Assembly (NCBI RefSeq): GCF_014855495.1
Contig: NZ_JACYFJ010000008.1
Coordinates: 1 to 64,000 of the forward strand
Direction: 5' to 3'
DNA from: Euzebyella saccharophila
Lineage (GTDB): Bacteria; Bacteroidota; Bacteroidia; Flavobacteriales; Flavobacteriaceae
Length of the DNA stretch: 64,000 bases
The position numbers were made by a program, and so were the translations under genes. The notes under the pieces are model-generated. The model worked only from the letters and a program-made list of their open reading frames with translations, ran no database searches and was not told the DNA's origin. This document shows, piece after piece, positions 1 to 10,100 of the stretch; positions within the stretch are counted from its first letter, which is position 1; each line of letters begins with the position of its first letter.

Positions 1-77
1 TCCGAACAGGGAAGTTAAGCCCGCCAGCGCCGATGGTACTGCTACACCAAGTGGGAGAGTAGGTCGCCGCCTTTCTT
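1..77 (+). rRNA. rrf: 5S ribosomal RNA, 3' part
   Basis: The first bases read as the 3' two thirds of a flavobacterial 5S rRNA: the CCGAACAGGGAAGTTAAGCC block, the GGTACTGC segment and the closing GTGGGAGAGTAGGTCGCCGCC. The 5' end lies outside the window, so an rRNA operon ends here. A strong terminator follows directly. The exact 3' end is uncertain by a few bases. Confidence 0.93.
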
Positions 78-81
78 ACAA

Positions 82-115
82 AAGCCCCTTCACAAAATGT
101 GAAGGGGCTTTTTTT
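82..115 (+). terminator. Intrinsic terminator of the rRNA operon
   Basis: A perfect 12-bp stem (AAGCCCCTTCAC with GTGAAGGGGCTT) with a five-base loop is followed by a T run. It sits five bases after the 5S end and should separate rRNA transcription from the sugar operon downstream. Confidence 0.9.
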
Positions 116-242
116 ATGGGGTGTACTTACTAAGAAATTGTTATAGATTAGTCTTAAGTGTCCAATCAGAACTAAACTTCTTTCTTCTTTATCTATTATT
201 TGGTACCAAAAAGTGGTTTTTTCTTATTTTTAACTAAAGTGT

Positions 243-259
243 ATTGAATATAATTCAAT
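243..259. promoter_or_regulatory. 17-bp palindrome upstream of the GH88 operon
   Basis: ATTGAAT-ATA-ATTCAAT is a perfect 7-bp inverted repeat with a three-base centre, 33 bases before the GH88 start codon. It has the form of a dimeric repressor or activator operator, but the surroundings are very AT-rich, so chance is a real alternative. No clear TAnnTTTG box was found between the rRNA terminator and the first gene. Confidence 0.3.
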
Positions 260-292
260 TTATACTTAGTTTTAAAGAAGAACACACAACCA

Positions 293-1672
293 ATGAATAT
301 CAATTTTGAATTAACCCCAAAGGACTTATTGGATAAGTGTAATAACCTTTGGTCACACTCTTCACAAAAGATCAAAAGCATGCATGCAGGGTTACAGGGA
401 AAGAAAGGTTCCCCTGTAGTTACCGTAAATGGTATTTATGAGCCCAGAAGTTGGACAGATTGGACACAAGGCTTTCAGTATGGGTCTGAACTGTTTCAGT
501 TTGATTCAACCGGAGATAGTTTCTTTCTCAATATTGCTATAGATAATATTAAAAACCAAATGACTTCACACGTTAGCCATTTTGGAGTTCATGACCATGG
601 TTTTAACAATCTCAGTACTTATGGTAATTTATTGCGCCTAATCAATGAAGGGAAGGTAGATAAGAATGATTGGCTTAAGGATTATTGTCAATTGGCATTA
701 AAACTATCTGCATCGGTACAGGCCCAAAGATGGACCCATCTTCCGGTTGGGGGATTTATTTATTCTTTTAATGGACCACATTCCTTGTTTGTTGATACGG
801 TGAGGACCATTCGGATTTTAGTGGCGGGTAGAATGTTAGGACACGAATCTTCTTCAGAAAATGATATTCACATTAATTTGTTGGAGCGTGCTTGTATGCA
901 TGGTATGGTAACTGCCAAATATTCTATTTTTTATGGTGAAGGAAGAGATGGCTATGATGAGTGGGGTAGAACGGCGCATGAAGCTATATTCAATACCAAT
1001 GATGGGAATTTTAGGTCCCCTTCTACACAGCAGGGATATAGTGGTTACTCTACTTGGACAAGGGGTCTGAGTTGGGCAATGCTCGGTTTTGCAGAGCAGT
1101 TGGAGTTTTTGCAGAGTGTAGGTCAATTGGCAGAGCTCGATGATATTGGCGGTAAGGACCTAATTATGAAAACGTACCTTAGGGCGGCCAAGGCTACTTG
1201 TGATTTTTATATTGAAAATACAGCAAAAGATGGAATCCCATATTGGGATACCGGTGCACCTGGTCTTTCTAATTTGAATGATTGGCGAAATGTGAATTCC
1301 CAACCTTTTAATGACTTTGAACCTGTAGATAGTTCTGCGGCAGCTATTGGTGCTCAGGGCCTCCTACGGTTGGGCAACTATCTAAAAGATATAGATAAAG
1401 AGAACTCGAAAAAGTATTTTTCCGCAGGATTAACAGTTGCTAATACGTTATTCGGTAATCCTTATTTGAGTTCAGATACCGACCATCAGGGTTTATTACT
1501 ACATACCATTTATCATAGGCCTAATGGCTGGGACCACATTCCCGAAGGGAGTAAAATACCTAATGGAGAGGCATGTATGTGGGGAGATTATCATGCTAGA
1601 GAGTTGGCTTATTATATTCAAGGAATGGCCACTGAATCATATTACTACACTTTTTACAAGGATATAATTTAA
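293..1672 (+). CDS. GH88-family unsaturated uronyl hydrolase-like protein
   Basis: A 459-residue protein without signal peptide, so probably cytoplasmic. Residues 53-64 (SWTDWTQGFQYG) and 100-104 (HDHGF) match the (alpha/alpha)6-barrel of family GH88, which hydrates and cleaves the delta-4,5 unsaturated uronic acid left at the non-reducing end by polysaccharide lyases. D101 and D168 (in FVDTVRTIR) are in the places of the two catalytic aspartates of Bacillus unsaturated glucuronyl hydrolase; this alignment is mine, by eye. It is the first gene of a five-gene operon, and the next start codon follows its stop with no gap. The substrate (ulvan, alginate or glycosaminoglycan-like oligosaccharide) cannot be told from sequence. 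It is longer than typical GH88 enzymes (about 370-400 residues), so a divergent subfamily is likely. Confidence 0.78.
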   Translation: MNINFELTPKDLLDKCNNLWSHSSQKIKSMHAGLQGKKGSPVVTVNGIYEPRSWTDWTQGFQYGSELFQFDSTGDSFFLNIAIDNIKNQMTSHVSHFGVHDHGFNNLSTYGNLLRLINEGKVDKNDWLKDYCQLALKLSASVQAQRWTHLPVGGFIYSFNGPHSLFVDTVRTIRILVAGRMLGHESSSENDIHINLLERACMHGMVTAKYSIFYGEGRDGYDEWGRTAHEAIFNTNDGNFRSPSTQQGYSGYSTWTRGLSWAMLGFAEQLEFLQSVGQLAELDDIGGKDLIMKTYLRAAKATCDFYIENTAKDGIPYWDTGAPGLSNLNDWRNVNSQPFNDFEPVDSSAAAIGAQGLLRLGNYLKDIDKENSKKYFSAGLTVANTLFGNPYLSSDTDHQGLLLHTIYHRPNGWDHIPEGSKIPNGEACMWGDYHARELAYYIQGMATESYYYTFYKDII

Positions 1673-3112
1673 ATGGCACAAAAAATAACAAGAATAGCCC
1701 AGCTTAAGACTACCAATGACTTCCTTGGACATGCAAAAAAAATAAAGGCAGAACTTCCGTTTAAAGAGACATTAGCCTCAAGCGGAACGTCTTCCTTGGG
1801 AGAATCAATAAAGACAGCTACGGGATTCAATATAGGCAATAGATTCTGTATTCTTCCTATGGAAGGCTGGGACGGAACTAAAAATGGTCTGCCCACCGAT
1901 CATACCAAAAGAAGATGGCACAACTTTGCCATCAGCGGGGCTAAATTATTATGGGGATGTGAAGCGGTCGCCGTTAGGCCAGACGGTAGGGCAAATCCTA
2001 ATCAGTTAATAATTAACTCCCAAAATCTTCCCGCGTTCAAAGAACTTTGCAAAAATCTTCGCAATGACCATCGAGAGAAATTTGGTGATGATTCGGATTT
2101 GGTTATCGGATTGCAACTAACCCACTCGGGCAGATTTGCAGTTCCTAATGAAGATAGGGCTAGGAAGCCATGGATTTTGTATGATCACTCCATTTTGAAT
2201 GACAAATTCAATTTGTCCAAAACCCATCTTCCAATGACGGATGATGAAATTGAAAAACTGATCCAAGATTTTATAAAAGCGGCACAACTGGCCAAGGAAG
2301 CCGGTTTCCAATTTGTAGATATTAAACATTGTCATGGATATTTGGGACACGAGTTTTTAAGTGCCAAAACAAGGAAGGGTAAATTCGGTGGCTCGTTGCA
2401 CAATCGATTGCGATTTTTACGGAGCATTGTAGAAGGCATAAAAGAAACCTCTAATATTCCAGTGGGCGTGCGACTAAGTGCTTTTGATTTCATTCCCTTT
2501 GAGAAGGATAAAGGTAATATTGGAATCCCTAAAACAATTGAAAGTACGTATAAAGAAGGCTTTGGCGTTAATGGGGACGGTACGCATATTGACCTTACAG
2601 AAGTATTCGAGTTACTGGAGGAGTTTGAAAAAATGGGAATTGAAATGGTCTGTATAACCGCCGGTAGCCCTTATTATACGCCACATATCACTCGGCCGGC
2701 TATATTTCCTCCTTCTGATGGATATTTACCACCAGAAGATCCATTGGTTGGGGTGGCCAGACAAATTAAAGTAACTGCAGAACTAAAAAAGAAATTCCCC
2801 AATATGGTTATCATCGGCTCTGCCTATTCCTATTTACAGGAATGGTTGCCTAACGTAGCCGAGTCTGTTATTGATAATGGCATGGCAGATTTTATAGGCC
2901 TGGGGAGAATGGTTCTTAGCTATCCTAATATGCCCGAGGATATTCTACAGGGAAAACCTTTGGTTAAAGGAAAAATATGTAGAACTTTTTCTGATTGTAC
3001 AACCGCACCAAGAAGTGGAATGATTTCCGGATGTTTTCCGTTGGATGCCTATTATAAGAAAATGCCCGAAGCCAAAACTTTAAAGGAAATTAAAAAAGAA
3101 GTAAGGTTATGA
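1673..3112 (+). CDS. NADH:flavin oxidoreductase, Old Yellow Enzyme family
   Basis: A 479-residue FMN-binding TIM-barrel of the OYE/2,4-dienoyl-CoA reductase class, which reduces activated C=C bonds with NAD(P)H. Family blocks seen are PMEGWDG near 62, QLTHSGR at 148-154, and the region around HCHGYLGHEFLS (219-230) followed by GGSLHNRLRF. The C-terminal part has only a loose cysteine set (ICRTFSDC, then SGC) and no flavodoxin-like second domain, so it is not a full FadH-type reductase and may lack the 4Fe-4S cluster. The start directly abuts the GH88 stop, and the end overlaps the SDR start by four bases (ATGA), so translation is probably coupled. In this setting it may act on an unsaturated or keto sugar from the GH88 step (inference). 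Confidence 0.85.
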   Translation: MAQKITRIAQLKTTNDFLGHAKKIKAELPFKETLASSGTSSLGESIKTATGFNIGNRFCILPMEGWDGTKNGLPTDHTKRRWHNFAISGAKLLWGCEAVAVRPDGRANPNQLIINSQNLPAFKELCKNLRNDHREKFGDDSDLVIGLQLTHSGRFAVPNEDRARKPWILYDHSILNDKFNLSKTHLPMTDDEIEKLIQDFIKAAQLAKEAGFQFVDIKHCHGYLGHEFLSAKTRKGKFGGSLHNRLRFLRSIVEGIKETSNIPVGVRLSAFDFIPFEKDKGNIGIPKTIESTYKEGFGVNGDGTHIDLTEVFELLEEFEKMGIEMVCITAGSPYYTPHITRPAIFPPSDGYLPPEDPLVGVARQIKVTAELKKKFPNMVIIGSAYSYLQEWLPNVAESVIDNGMADFIGLGRMVLSYPNMPEDILQGKPLVKGKICRTFSDCTTAPRSGMISGCFPLDAYYKKMPEAKTLKEIKKEVRL

Positions 3113-3879
3113 GCAGAAATGTCCTTATTACAGGAGGTTCCCGTGGTATTGGGCTTGCCATCGCCAAAGAACTTGCCAAAAATGGGTATCACTTGGCAAT
3201 CAATGGGGTTAGGGATGAACATTCAGTAATTGAAGTGTTAGAAGATTTAAAGCAATATGGAAGCAAAATAATTTACTGCCAGGGCGATATTTCATCAAAT
3301 GAAGATCGAATAAAAATTCTGCAACAAATTAAAAAAGGTTTAGGTGTATTGCACGTGCTAATTAATAATGCAGGTGTTGCCCCAAGGGAACGAAAAGATA
3401 TTTTAGATATGTCTGCCGATAGTTATGATCGGGTAATGGACATTAATCTTAAAGGCCCTTTTTTTCTTACGCAAGAAGTAGCCAAGCAAATGCTGCAGAG
3501 GAAAAACGAGAGGTCAGATTTTAAGGGCTGTATTGTTAATGTGTCTTCTGTCAGTGCCCACACAGCTTCCGTGTTTCGTGGGGAATACTGCATATCCAAG
3601 GCGGGTATGAGTATGATGACCAAATTGTTTGCAGTACGATTGGGAAAGGAAGGTATTCCAGTTTATGAAGTGCAGCCGGGAGTAATTGAAACGGATATGA
3701 CGGCTGCTGTTTTGGAGAAATACCAGAAAATGGTACATGAGGGTTTTACTTTGGTCCCTAGGTTGGGCCAACCCGGCGATGTGGCCATAGCCGTAAAAGC
3801 ATTGGTGGAAGGTAATATACCTTACGCTACCGGGGAAACGATAAAAATTGATGGAGGAATGTCTATACCTACGTTATAA
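3109..3879 (+). CDS. Short-chain dehydrogenase/reductase, FabG/KduD-like
   Basis: A 256-residue classical SDR. It has the GGSRGIG cofactor loop (9-15), NNAG (86-89), catalytic serine near 146, and Y160 with K164 in YCISK. The closing IDGGMS is typical of FabG-like and KduD-like enzymes. It is probably a cytoplasmic NAD(P)-dependent sugar or keto-acid oxidoreductase rather than the housekeeping FabG, because it lies between an OYE-type reductase and a transporter in a uronyl hydrolase operon. KduD and DehR, which reduce unsaturated-uronate breakdown products, belong to the same superfamily, but this assignment is inference. Confidence 0.85.
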   Translation: MSRNVLITGGSRGIGLAIAKELAKNGYHLAINGVRDEHSVIEVLEDLKQYGSKIIYCQGDISSNEDRIKILQQIKKGLGVLHVLINNAGVAPRERKDILDMSADSYDRVMDINLKGPFFLTQEVAKQMLQRKNERSDFKGCIVNVSSVSAHTASVFRGEYCISKAGMSMMTKLFAVRLGKEGIPVYEVQPGVIETDMTAAVLEKYQKMVHEGFTLVPRLGQPGDVAIAVKALVEGNIPYATGETIKIDGGMSIPTL

Positions 3880-3881
3880 CT

Positions 3882-4103
3882 ATGGCTACTAACCGCAAAC
3901 GATCACTTTTGATTTTAGATATTTTGGCGGGCTTACTTTTTGTAGGCTCTTTTACGCCGATGGTCATTCCCATGGGTAAAAATGAGCCAAACTTTATGGG
4001 CATACCCTACACGATGTGGATGGGTTTTGTGGTGAGTGTTCTTTTCGTGCTATTGGCCTATGGGGTTTCCAGAATACAAAAAAGAAATGACCATGCTGAC
4101 TAA
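3882..4103 (+). CDS. Small two-helix membrane protein, DUF3311-like
   Basis: A 73-residue protein with two predicted membrane helices (about 8-30 and 44-65) joined by a short loop with GIPYTMWMG. Size, helix layout and position immediately before a sodium:solute symporter fit the DUF3311/YhdT-type partners found with PanF-like symporters in other bacteria. It starts two bases after the SDR stop, and its end overlaps the symporter start. The role is unknown; it may be a small subunit or assembly partner of the symporter. Confidence 0.7.
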   Translation: MATNRKRSLLILDILAGLLFVGSFTPMVIPMGKNEPNFMGIPYTMWMGFVVSVLFVLLAYGVSRIQKRNDHAD

Positions 4104-5496
4104 TTTTTTAATTGCCAGTGCCATCTATTTGGTGGTCTTGATTTTCTTGGTAAGAAGAACCCGGATCAAGGATAAAACTACTTCAAACTATTTACTGGGA
4201 GGCGGGAATATTGGTTTTGTCATGGGACTTTTTACTACCGCCGCAACCTTGTTCAGTGCTTTTACGGTAGTAGGTATGCCCGATTTTTTCAGAACACATG
4301 GTGTGGGAGCATGGATATTTTTAGCAGTTTCCGATACCATGATGGTCTATGGATTGATTAGGGTAGGGGAAATTCTTAGAAAAAAAGCAAGACATCTTGA
4401 TTTTAAAGGAATGTCTGGGTTAATGGTCTCTACATACGATTCTAAGCTTGCCGGTTATGTAGCTTTTGGTGGGGCAGTCGTCTTCTTGATTCCTTATATA
4501 GCGGTTCAAATAAGTGGCATATCCATTTTCTTGAATGCGGCATTTCCTGATGTGGTGCCTGTTTGGGTATGGAGTCTTTCCATTGTAGCTGTGATGATTA
4601 TTTATAGTGAAACCGGTGGTTTGAGGGCTATTATGTATAACGATACGCTACAGGGAATCATGCTTTTTTTTACTATCTGGATTGTAGGTTATAACTGTAT
4701 TGAACATTTTGGAAGTATTGAATCGATGTTTGCAAAGGTGGAAAGTGTCAATAAAGAACTTTTATCCGTTCCCGGACCTAAAGGGTTGTTCTCAGCCCAG
4801 TTTTTTATTATTTCGGCATTGGCGATTATCTGTCTTCCCTTTACACAACCCCAGATTTCAACCCGGGTAGTTATAATGAAAAGCAGCTCTTCCTTACGAA
4901 AAATGGCCATTGGTCTGGGTGTAGTGGCCATATTGGTAATATTGCCGACCTTATTTATGGGCATGTACGGGGCAGTGCTTTACCCTGAAACTTCAACACA
5001 AGATTTTATTGGTCATGTACTGCTTCATGATCAAGCGGCAGGAATCGCCGCTTTAGGACTCATTGGATTAGTGGCAGCTGCGATATCTACGTCTGATTCC
5101 CAAATTTTTGCCTTGGGTAGTGAATTAAGGTCGCTTATACACATAGAAGACAAAAAGGCAATTTCCATTACAAGGGTTTTTATTGTGGTATTTGGCGTCT
5201 TGGCACTGATTTTTAGTATTGTAAGCACAGAACATCTAGTTTTGTTGGCGCGTACTAGCTTTACAGGAACCGCAATGATGGCGCCTATGATTCTAACGGG
5301 TATCCTAAGTTCTAAAAAGCTGTCTCTTCTGATGCCAATATCCACCTTTGCGGCATTATTATTCTTTGTTTTTTCCAAGTTGGGATGGCTGCCTAGTTCA
5401 GTTTTAGGTCTTCAAATGGAACTTGTCCTATTTGGTATTTTAGTTTTGGCGGTAGTTCTTGAAAATTTGGTGTTTGGTAAAAAAGTTCGCTCCTGA
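4087..5496 (+). CDS. Sodium:solute symporter family permease
   Basis: About 470 residues with roughly 13 hydrophobic segments, in the SSS family (Na+-coupled uptake of sugars, sialic acids or organic acids). The loop LLGGGNIGFVMGLFTTAATLFSAFTVVG after the first helix is the family signature region. I chose the ATG that begins MTMLTNF, with ATG 4093 as alternative, because the reading frame upstream of it encodes a non-membrane stretch inside the preceding gene. Overlap with the upstream small membrane protein suggests coupling. It is the last gene of the operon, and a hairpin follows. It probably imports a mono- or disaccharide or uronate made at the cell surface. Confidence 0.88.
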   Translation: MTMLTNFLIASAIYLVVLIFLVRRTRIKDKTTSNYLLGGGNIGFVMGLFTTAATLFSAFTVVGMPDFFRTHGVGAWIFLAVSDTMMVYGLIRVGEILRKKARHLDFKGMSGLMVSTYDSKLAGYVAFGGAVVFLIPYIAVQISGISIFLNAAFPDVVPVWVWSLSIVAVMIIYSETGGLRAIMYNDTLQGIMLFFTIWIVGYNCIEHFGSIESMFAKVESVNKELLSVPGPKGLFSAQFFIISALAIICLPFTQPQISTRVVIMKSSSSLRKMAIGLGVVAILVILPTLFMGMYGAVLYPETSTQDFIGHVLLHDQAAGIAALGLIGLVAAAISTSDSQIFALGSELRSLIHIEDKKAISITRVFIVVFGVLALIFSIVSTEHLVLLARTSFTGTAMMAPMILTGILSSKKLSLLMPISTFAALLFFVFSKLGWLPSSVLGLQMELVLFGILVLAVVLENLVFGKKVRS

Positions 5497-5507
5497 TTAT
5501 TAAAAAA

Positions 5508-5533
5508 CAACCCTCGGTCGTAACCGAAGGTTG
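5508..5533. terminator. Hairpin between convergent operons
   Basis: CAACC-C-TCGGT and ACCGA-A-GGTTG form an 11-position stem with one mismatch and a CGTA loop, flanked by an A run on the left and T-rich sequence on the right. It lies between the symporter and susD, which converge, so it may stop transcription from both sides. Confidence 0.65.
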
Positions 5534-5593
5534 TCTTCACTATTAACTAACTACTCATGTGTAGATGAGTGTTTTTCTAAATTCCATTGGAAC

Positions 5594-7102
5594 TTAGTAT
5601 CCAGAATTCTGCTCTAGATTAGGATTGTTCTGCATCTCTGAGGTTGGTATCGGGAATAACAGTTCGCGTTCAGATAATGCTTTGTTGGGTAGGTAGGTAT
5701 AGGTGTGACCTACAAAATCTTCCAGCATATTGGTAACAGGGTTGTATGCTTTTCTCCATCGGGCCATGTCAAACCAAGTCTTGTTTTCAAAGCTGAGTTC
5801 ATGAATTCTCTCAATACGAACAGCTTCCCTGAAGGTTTCTTGAGTTAAACCGGCCAAGTCCGGAACTTCCGCACGTTGCCTGATTAAATTAACAGCCTCA
5901 TAGGCATCGGCACTTGGGCCGGAACCGGCTTCATTGGAAGCTTCGGCATACATCAAAAGCACATCGGCATAACGATAAATACACCAATTTAAATCAGATT
6001 GAGCCGATTCTTCATTGGCTGCAATATCAAAATGTTTGAATAAATAGGGAGCTCCCAAATTGATGCTGTCGTTTCTATCGGCCTCTAAAGAATAGCTCCT
6101 AAAATAGAATTCCTTTTCGTTCGCTCTTTTGTCACCGTCTTCATAGGAATCCGCAAATTCGTTGGTGGAAAATATTCCTCCGGTTTGTGCGGAATAGGCA
6201 GAAATGCCCAGGTTATAGGGTAAAATACCCGGTTGCCAGTTACCGGACTGGATGTTGGCAGCGAATTGAGTCATAAATATGTATTCTCCAGTATTCTTTG
6301 TTGCCGGATTATGAAGGTCATCGTAAGAATCGAAAAGAGAAAATACTCCAGAATCGATTACTTCTTTCGCTTTATTTGCAGCAAGCTGATAATTTTCAGT
6401 CTGTTGCAATGGATAGCCTGCCATAGTAAGGTACACATCGGCTAAAAGTGTTTTGACCGCTCCCATGGAAACCCTGCCAGATTCATCCCTCCAAGGTAAA
6501 GTAGAGTTTTCTGCCTCGGTAAGGTCTGCCACGATTAAATCGTAAACAGCTTCAGCCGTTGCTTGTTCTGGATATAGGTCTTCTGAAGTTAAATCTACTG
6601 AGCTTGTTATAATAGGAATATTGCCAAACATTCTAACCAAACCAAAGTAATAGTAAGCCCTAAAGAATTTAGCTTCTGCTAGATAGTTCTGTTTTTGCGC
6701 CTCATCCATATTAATTTCCGGAATTTTCTCAATGGCCAAATTGGCCCTGGAGATACCGGTGTAATATTCGTTCCAAAAGCTATTCCCGTAGCCATTATCA
6801 GAAGTGTTGATCAAATCTTTCACCAAATAAATATTGGTGGCTTGCCCTAACGCCGTATTGGCCAAACCAGTGGCAAACTCTAACATCATCCATGTGCCTC
6901 CTCCAAAGCCACTACTGGTAATGGGAACCAATGGTTCATAAATACCGTTTACGGCACTTTCGGCATGCTCTGCCTTTGTAAAATAAGTATCACTGGTGAA
7001 GTTAGATTCGTCTTCTTCATCTAAAAAGTCACTACAGGCCACAAAGCTGGAAACAGCGGTAAGTACGGCCATAGTTTTTATGAGATTTCTATAGATTTTC
7101 AT
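5594..7102 (-). CDS. susD: SusD/RagB-family glycan-binding lipoprotein
   Basis: A 502-residue surface lipoprotein. I start at MKIYRNL rather than at the in-frame ATG 33 bases earlier, because this gives a clean type II signal with lipobox FVAC and C23. N-terminal SusD-like and C-terminal RagB/SusD segments are recognisable, including the IYEPL turn, the FFRAYYYFGLVRMFG helix and the late MARWRKAYNP segment. It captures oligosaccharide at the outer membrane and forms the lid of the SusC transporter encoded 19 bases upstream. The glycan cannot be inferred from the sequence; the neighbouring sulfatases and GH88 suggest a sulfated uronic-acid glycan. Confidence 0.93.
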   Translation of the reverse strand: MKIYRNLIKTMAVLTAVSSFVACSDFLDEEDESNFTSDTYFTKAEHAESAVNGIYEPLVPITSSGFGGGTWMMLEFATGLANTALGQATNIYLVKDLINTSDNGYGNSFWNEYYTGISRANLAIEKIPEINMDEAQKQNYLAEAKFFRAYYYFGLVRMFGNIPIITSSVDLTSEDLYPEQATAEAVYDLIVADLTEAENSTLPWRDESGRVSMGAVKTLLADVYLTMAGYPLQQTENYQLAANKAKEVIDSGVFSLFDSYDDLHNPATKNTGEYIFMTQFAANIQSGNWQPGILPYNLGISAYSAQTGGIFSTNEFADSYEDGDKRANEKEFYFRSYSLEADRNDSINLGAPYLFKHFDIAANEESAQSDLNWCIYRYADVLLMYAEASNEAGSGPSADAYEAVNLIRQRAEVPDLAGLTQETFREAVRIERIHELSFENKTWFDMARWRKAYNPVTNMLEDFVGHTYTYLPNKALSERELLFPIPTSEMQNNPNLEQNSGY

Positions 7103-7121
7103 TGTTTTTTCTTTTAATAAA

Positions 7122-10100
7122 TTATAGTCCAACATTTAGTCCTACCATAAATGTTCTTGGTCTTGGATAATCATATAGAGAGAATCCTTGGTCAAAGGCA
7201 CCACCTCCATTGGAACTTTCTGGGTCATAACCAGGAAATTTGGTGGATACAAAAAAGTTCTGAACAGATGTGTAAAGTCTTAGACGGTTTAGGTGTAGGC
7301 GTTTTACCAGTTCTGGTTGAAATACGTACGACAACATTAGGTTTCTACCTCTTAAGAAAGAAGCATCCTTTAATTTGCCAGAGTCATTGTTGGTGTCGTA
7401 TCCAGCGGCAATAGGCCTTATTTGTGCAATGTCCGTATCTTGATTGTCCGGCGTCCAGGCGTTCAGAACGGTAGCAAAACTATTGGCTATGGTCTGGCGA
7501 TCTTCTGCAGAGTGCTCGTCCCTATACATAATACTGTTGCCATATTGGAACTGAAGGTCTACCAATAATTCCAAATTACCATATCTAAAAGTATTGGAGA
7601 ACGTACCAAAGCCATCCGGAATACCTTTGCCGATAATGGCCCGATCTTCACTATTGATTGCACCGTCGTTGTTCAGGTCACGATATTTGATATCACCAGG
7701 TAAACGGTCATAAATAGCCGCTTGGTCTGCTTCATCGGTATTCCAGGTTCCCTCATCAATATACCCAAAGAAGGTACTTAACGATTCACCCTCACGTATT
7801 AAAGTAGATCCTAAGAAAATATCGGATCCACCGGAAAGGGCAATCACTTCATTTTTGTTGATTGAAATATTAAAATTAGTATTCCATCCAAAAAGTTCGT
7901 TGTCTACATTAATGGTATTTAAGTTGATTTCAATACCCTTGTTCTCCATACTTCCAACGTTTCTAAAAACATTGCTAAACCCACTAGTTGAAGGTACCGG
8001 AGCATTTAAAAGCATGTCCGTTGTCAGTTTTCTGTACAAATCGATTTCAAGGGCTATCCTATTTTGAAAAAGTCCCAATTCCAGTCCGGCATCTACTTGT
8101 TCCGTACGTTCCCATTTAAGGTCTGGATTGGCCATACGTTGTGGAATGGTATAGGAGGCTCGGTCTCCGCTAAAAATTACGGTTCCATTGGTTAAACCTG
8201 CCAACGCTCGGTAGGCGGGAATCTCCGAGTTTCCGGTCGCCCCATAACTTGCCCTTACCTTAAGATTGGAAATGGTTTCGTTTTGAGAAAGAAAATCTTC
8301 CCCGGAAACCCTCCATGCCAATGCTGCCGATGGGAAAAAGGCAAATTGATTTTCGGGACCAAACTTTGAGGAACCGTCGGCCCTACCAGTCAATGTAAGC
8401 AGGTATTTATTCTTGTAATTATAATTAACACGACCAAAATAAGAATTAAGTCCGTAAGCAATTTTACTTGAGGTTGGTGTTTGAGGGTTGGACCCTGCTC
8501 CCAAGTTATTAAAGCCGTAAAAATCATCTGCGAATCCACGGGTCGTTGCACGCGCTGTGAATTCATCAATATGCTGCCAAGAAAGACCGAGCATGGCCGT
8601 TAAGGAATTATCGGCATTAAAGTCCTTATTATAGGTTAGGTAATTTTCAAACTGCCAAGAGTTATATCTGCTGTTTTCAACATGAGCGGCACCATCAGGT
8701 CTTGCAATGTAACGCAGCTCCCTTCCCCCATAGTAATCATTTCTTTGATTAATAATATTGGTACCTATGGTGGTTCTTAACTGTAAGTTTTTGTGAAGGG
8801 AGATATTGCTATAGAAATTTCCCAATACTGTTTGGGTTTTCAAAAAATACCTACGGTCGTTGGCAACGGCAACGGGGCTACCGCCGCCTTCCATACCTGG
8901 GTAGTCTATGTTAGAGCCCCAAGAACCATCTTCGTATCGAACTGGTATAATAGGTAAAGCTTCAAAAACTTGACGCATGGTAGTAATACCGCCACCACCT
9001 AATTGGTCAATTTGTTTTTCGTTTTGGTCGTTGTAACTTAAGCTACCGCCTACTTTTAGCCAATCGGTAACTTCGGTGTCCAAGGTGAATCTACCAGAAT
9101 ATCTTTTCAACCAAGATTCTACAATAAGGCCTTCTTCATCCCTGAAACCCATGAACAATCCGTAATTGCCTTTTTGGGTTCCGCCGGTAAAGGATAGTTG
9201 GTGGTTTTGGGTAAAAGAAGTTCTAATGGCTTCGTCTTGCCAATCAGTATCGTAAAGGGGATTTCCTTCCGAATCGAACAACCTTGGGTCTGTTCTTTTG
9301 GTGGTTGGATCGGTATAAGCACCGCCAGCCCAACCTGCGGGATCGTATTTTTCGGCATTGGCGTAAGCAATCTCCTCCACTCTTAAGAATTCTTCAGAAT
9401 TCAATAGGTCTAACTTTTTAGGAAGTGTACCTATGCTAAAATCTACATCATAATTTAAACGGGTAGACCCAGTTGAAGTACCGCGTTTAGTGGTGACCAA
9501 GATAACACCGTTAGCCCCTCTAGCTCCGTAAATTGCTGTAGCCGAAGCATCTTTTAGTACTTCGATGCTTTCAATGTCATTAGGGTTCATATAGTCTATG
9601 GGGGTACTGCCATTAGGGAGATCCACGGCATTTAAGATAACCCCATCGATTACATATAGGGGCGTGTTGGCGATACTTACAGAAGTATTACCACGAATAC
9701 GAACCACCGTTCTACCACCTGGTCTACCAGATCCCGAGGTAATGTTGACACCGGCTACTTTACCGGCCATTGCTTGGTTTAGGGAAGCCGCAGGTCTTTC
9801 TGCCAGTTCTTCTGACTTGACAGAACCAACAGCTCCTGTTAAATCACTTTTCTTTTGGGTTCCATAACCAATGACCACTACTTCATCTAAGTGTGCGGCA
9901 TCTTCTTGTAATGATACATTTATGGATGTTTGTCCGTCCAAGGCTATTTCTTGACTGGCAAAGCCAATATAGGATATCACTAAGGTGGCGTTGGCAGTGC
10001 TGATTTCCAGCTCAAAATTTCCGTCAAAATCTGTTTGGGTTCCGTTGGAGGTTCCCTTTTCGATAACGCTTGCGCCGGGGAGTGGCTGCCCGTTATTGTC

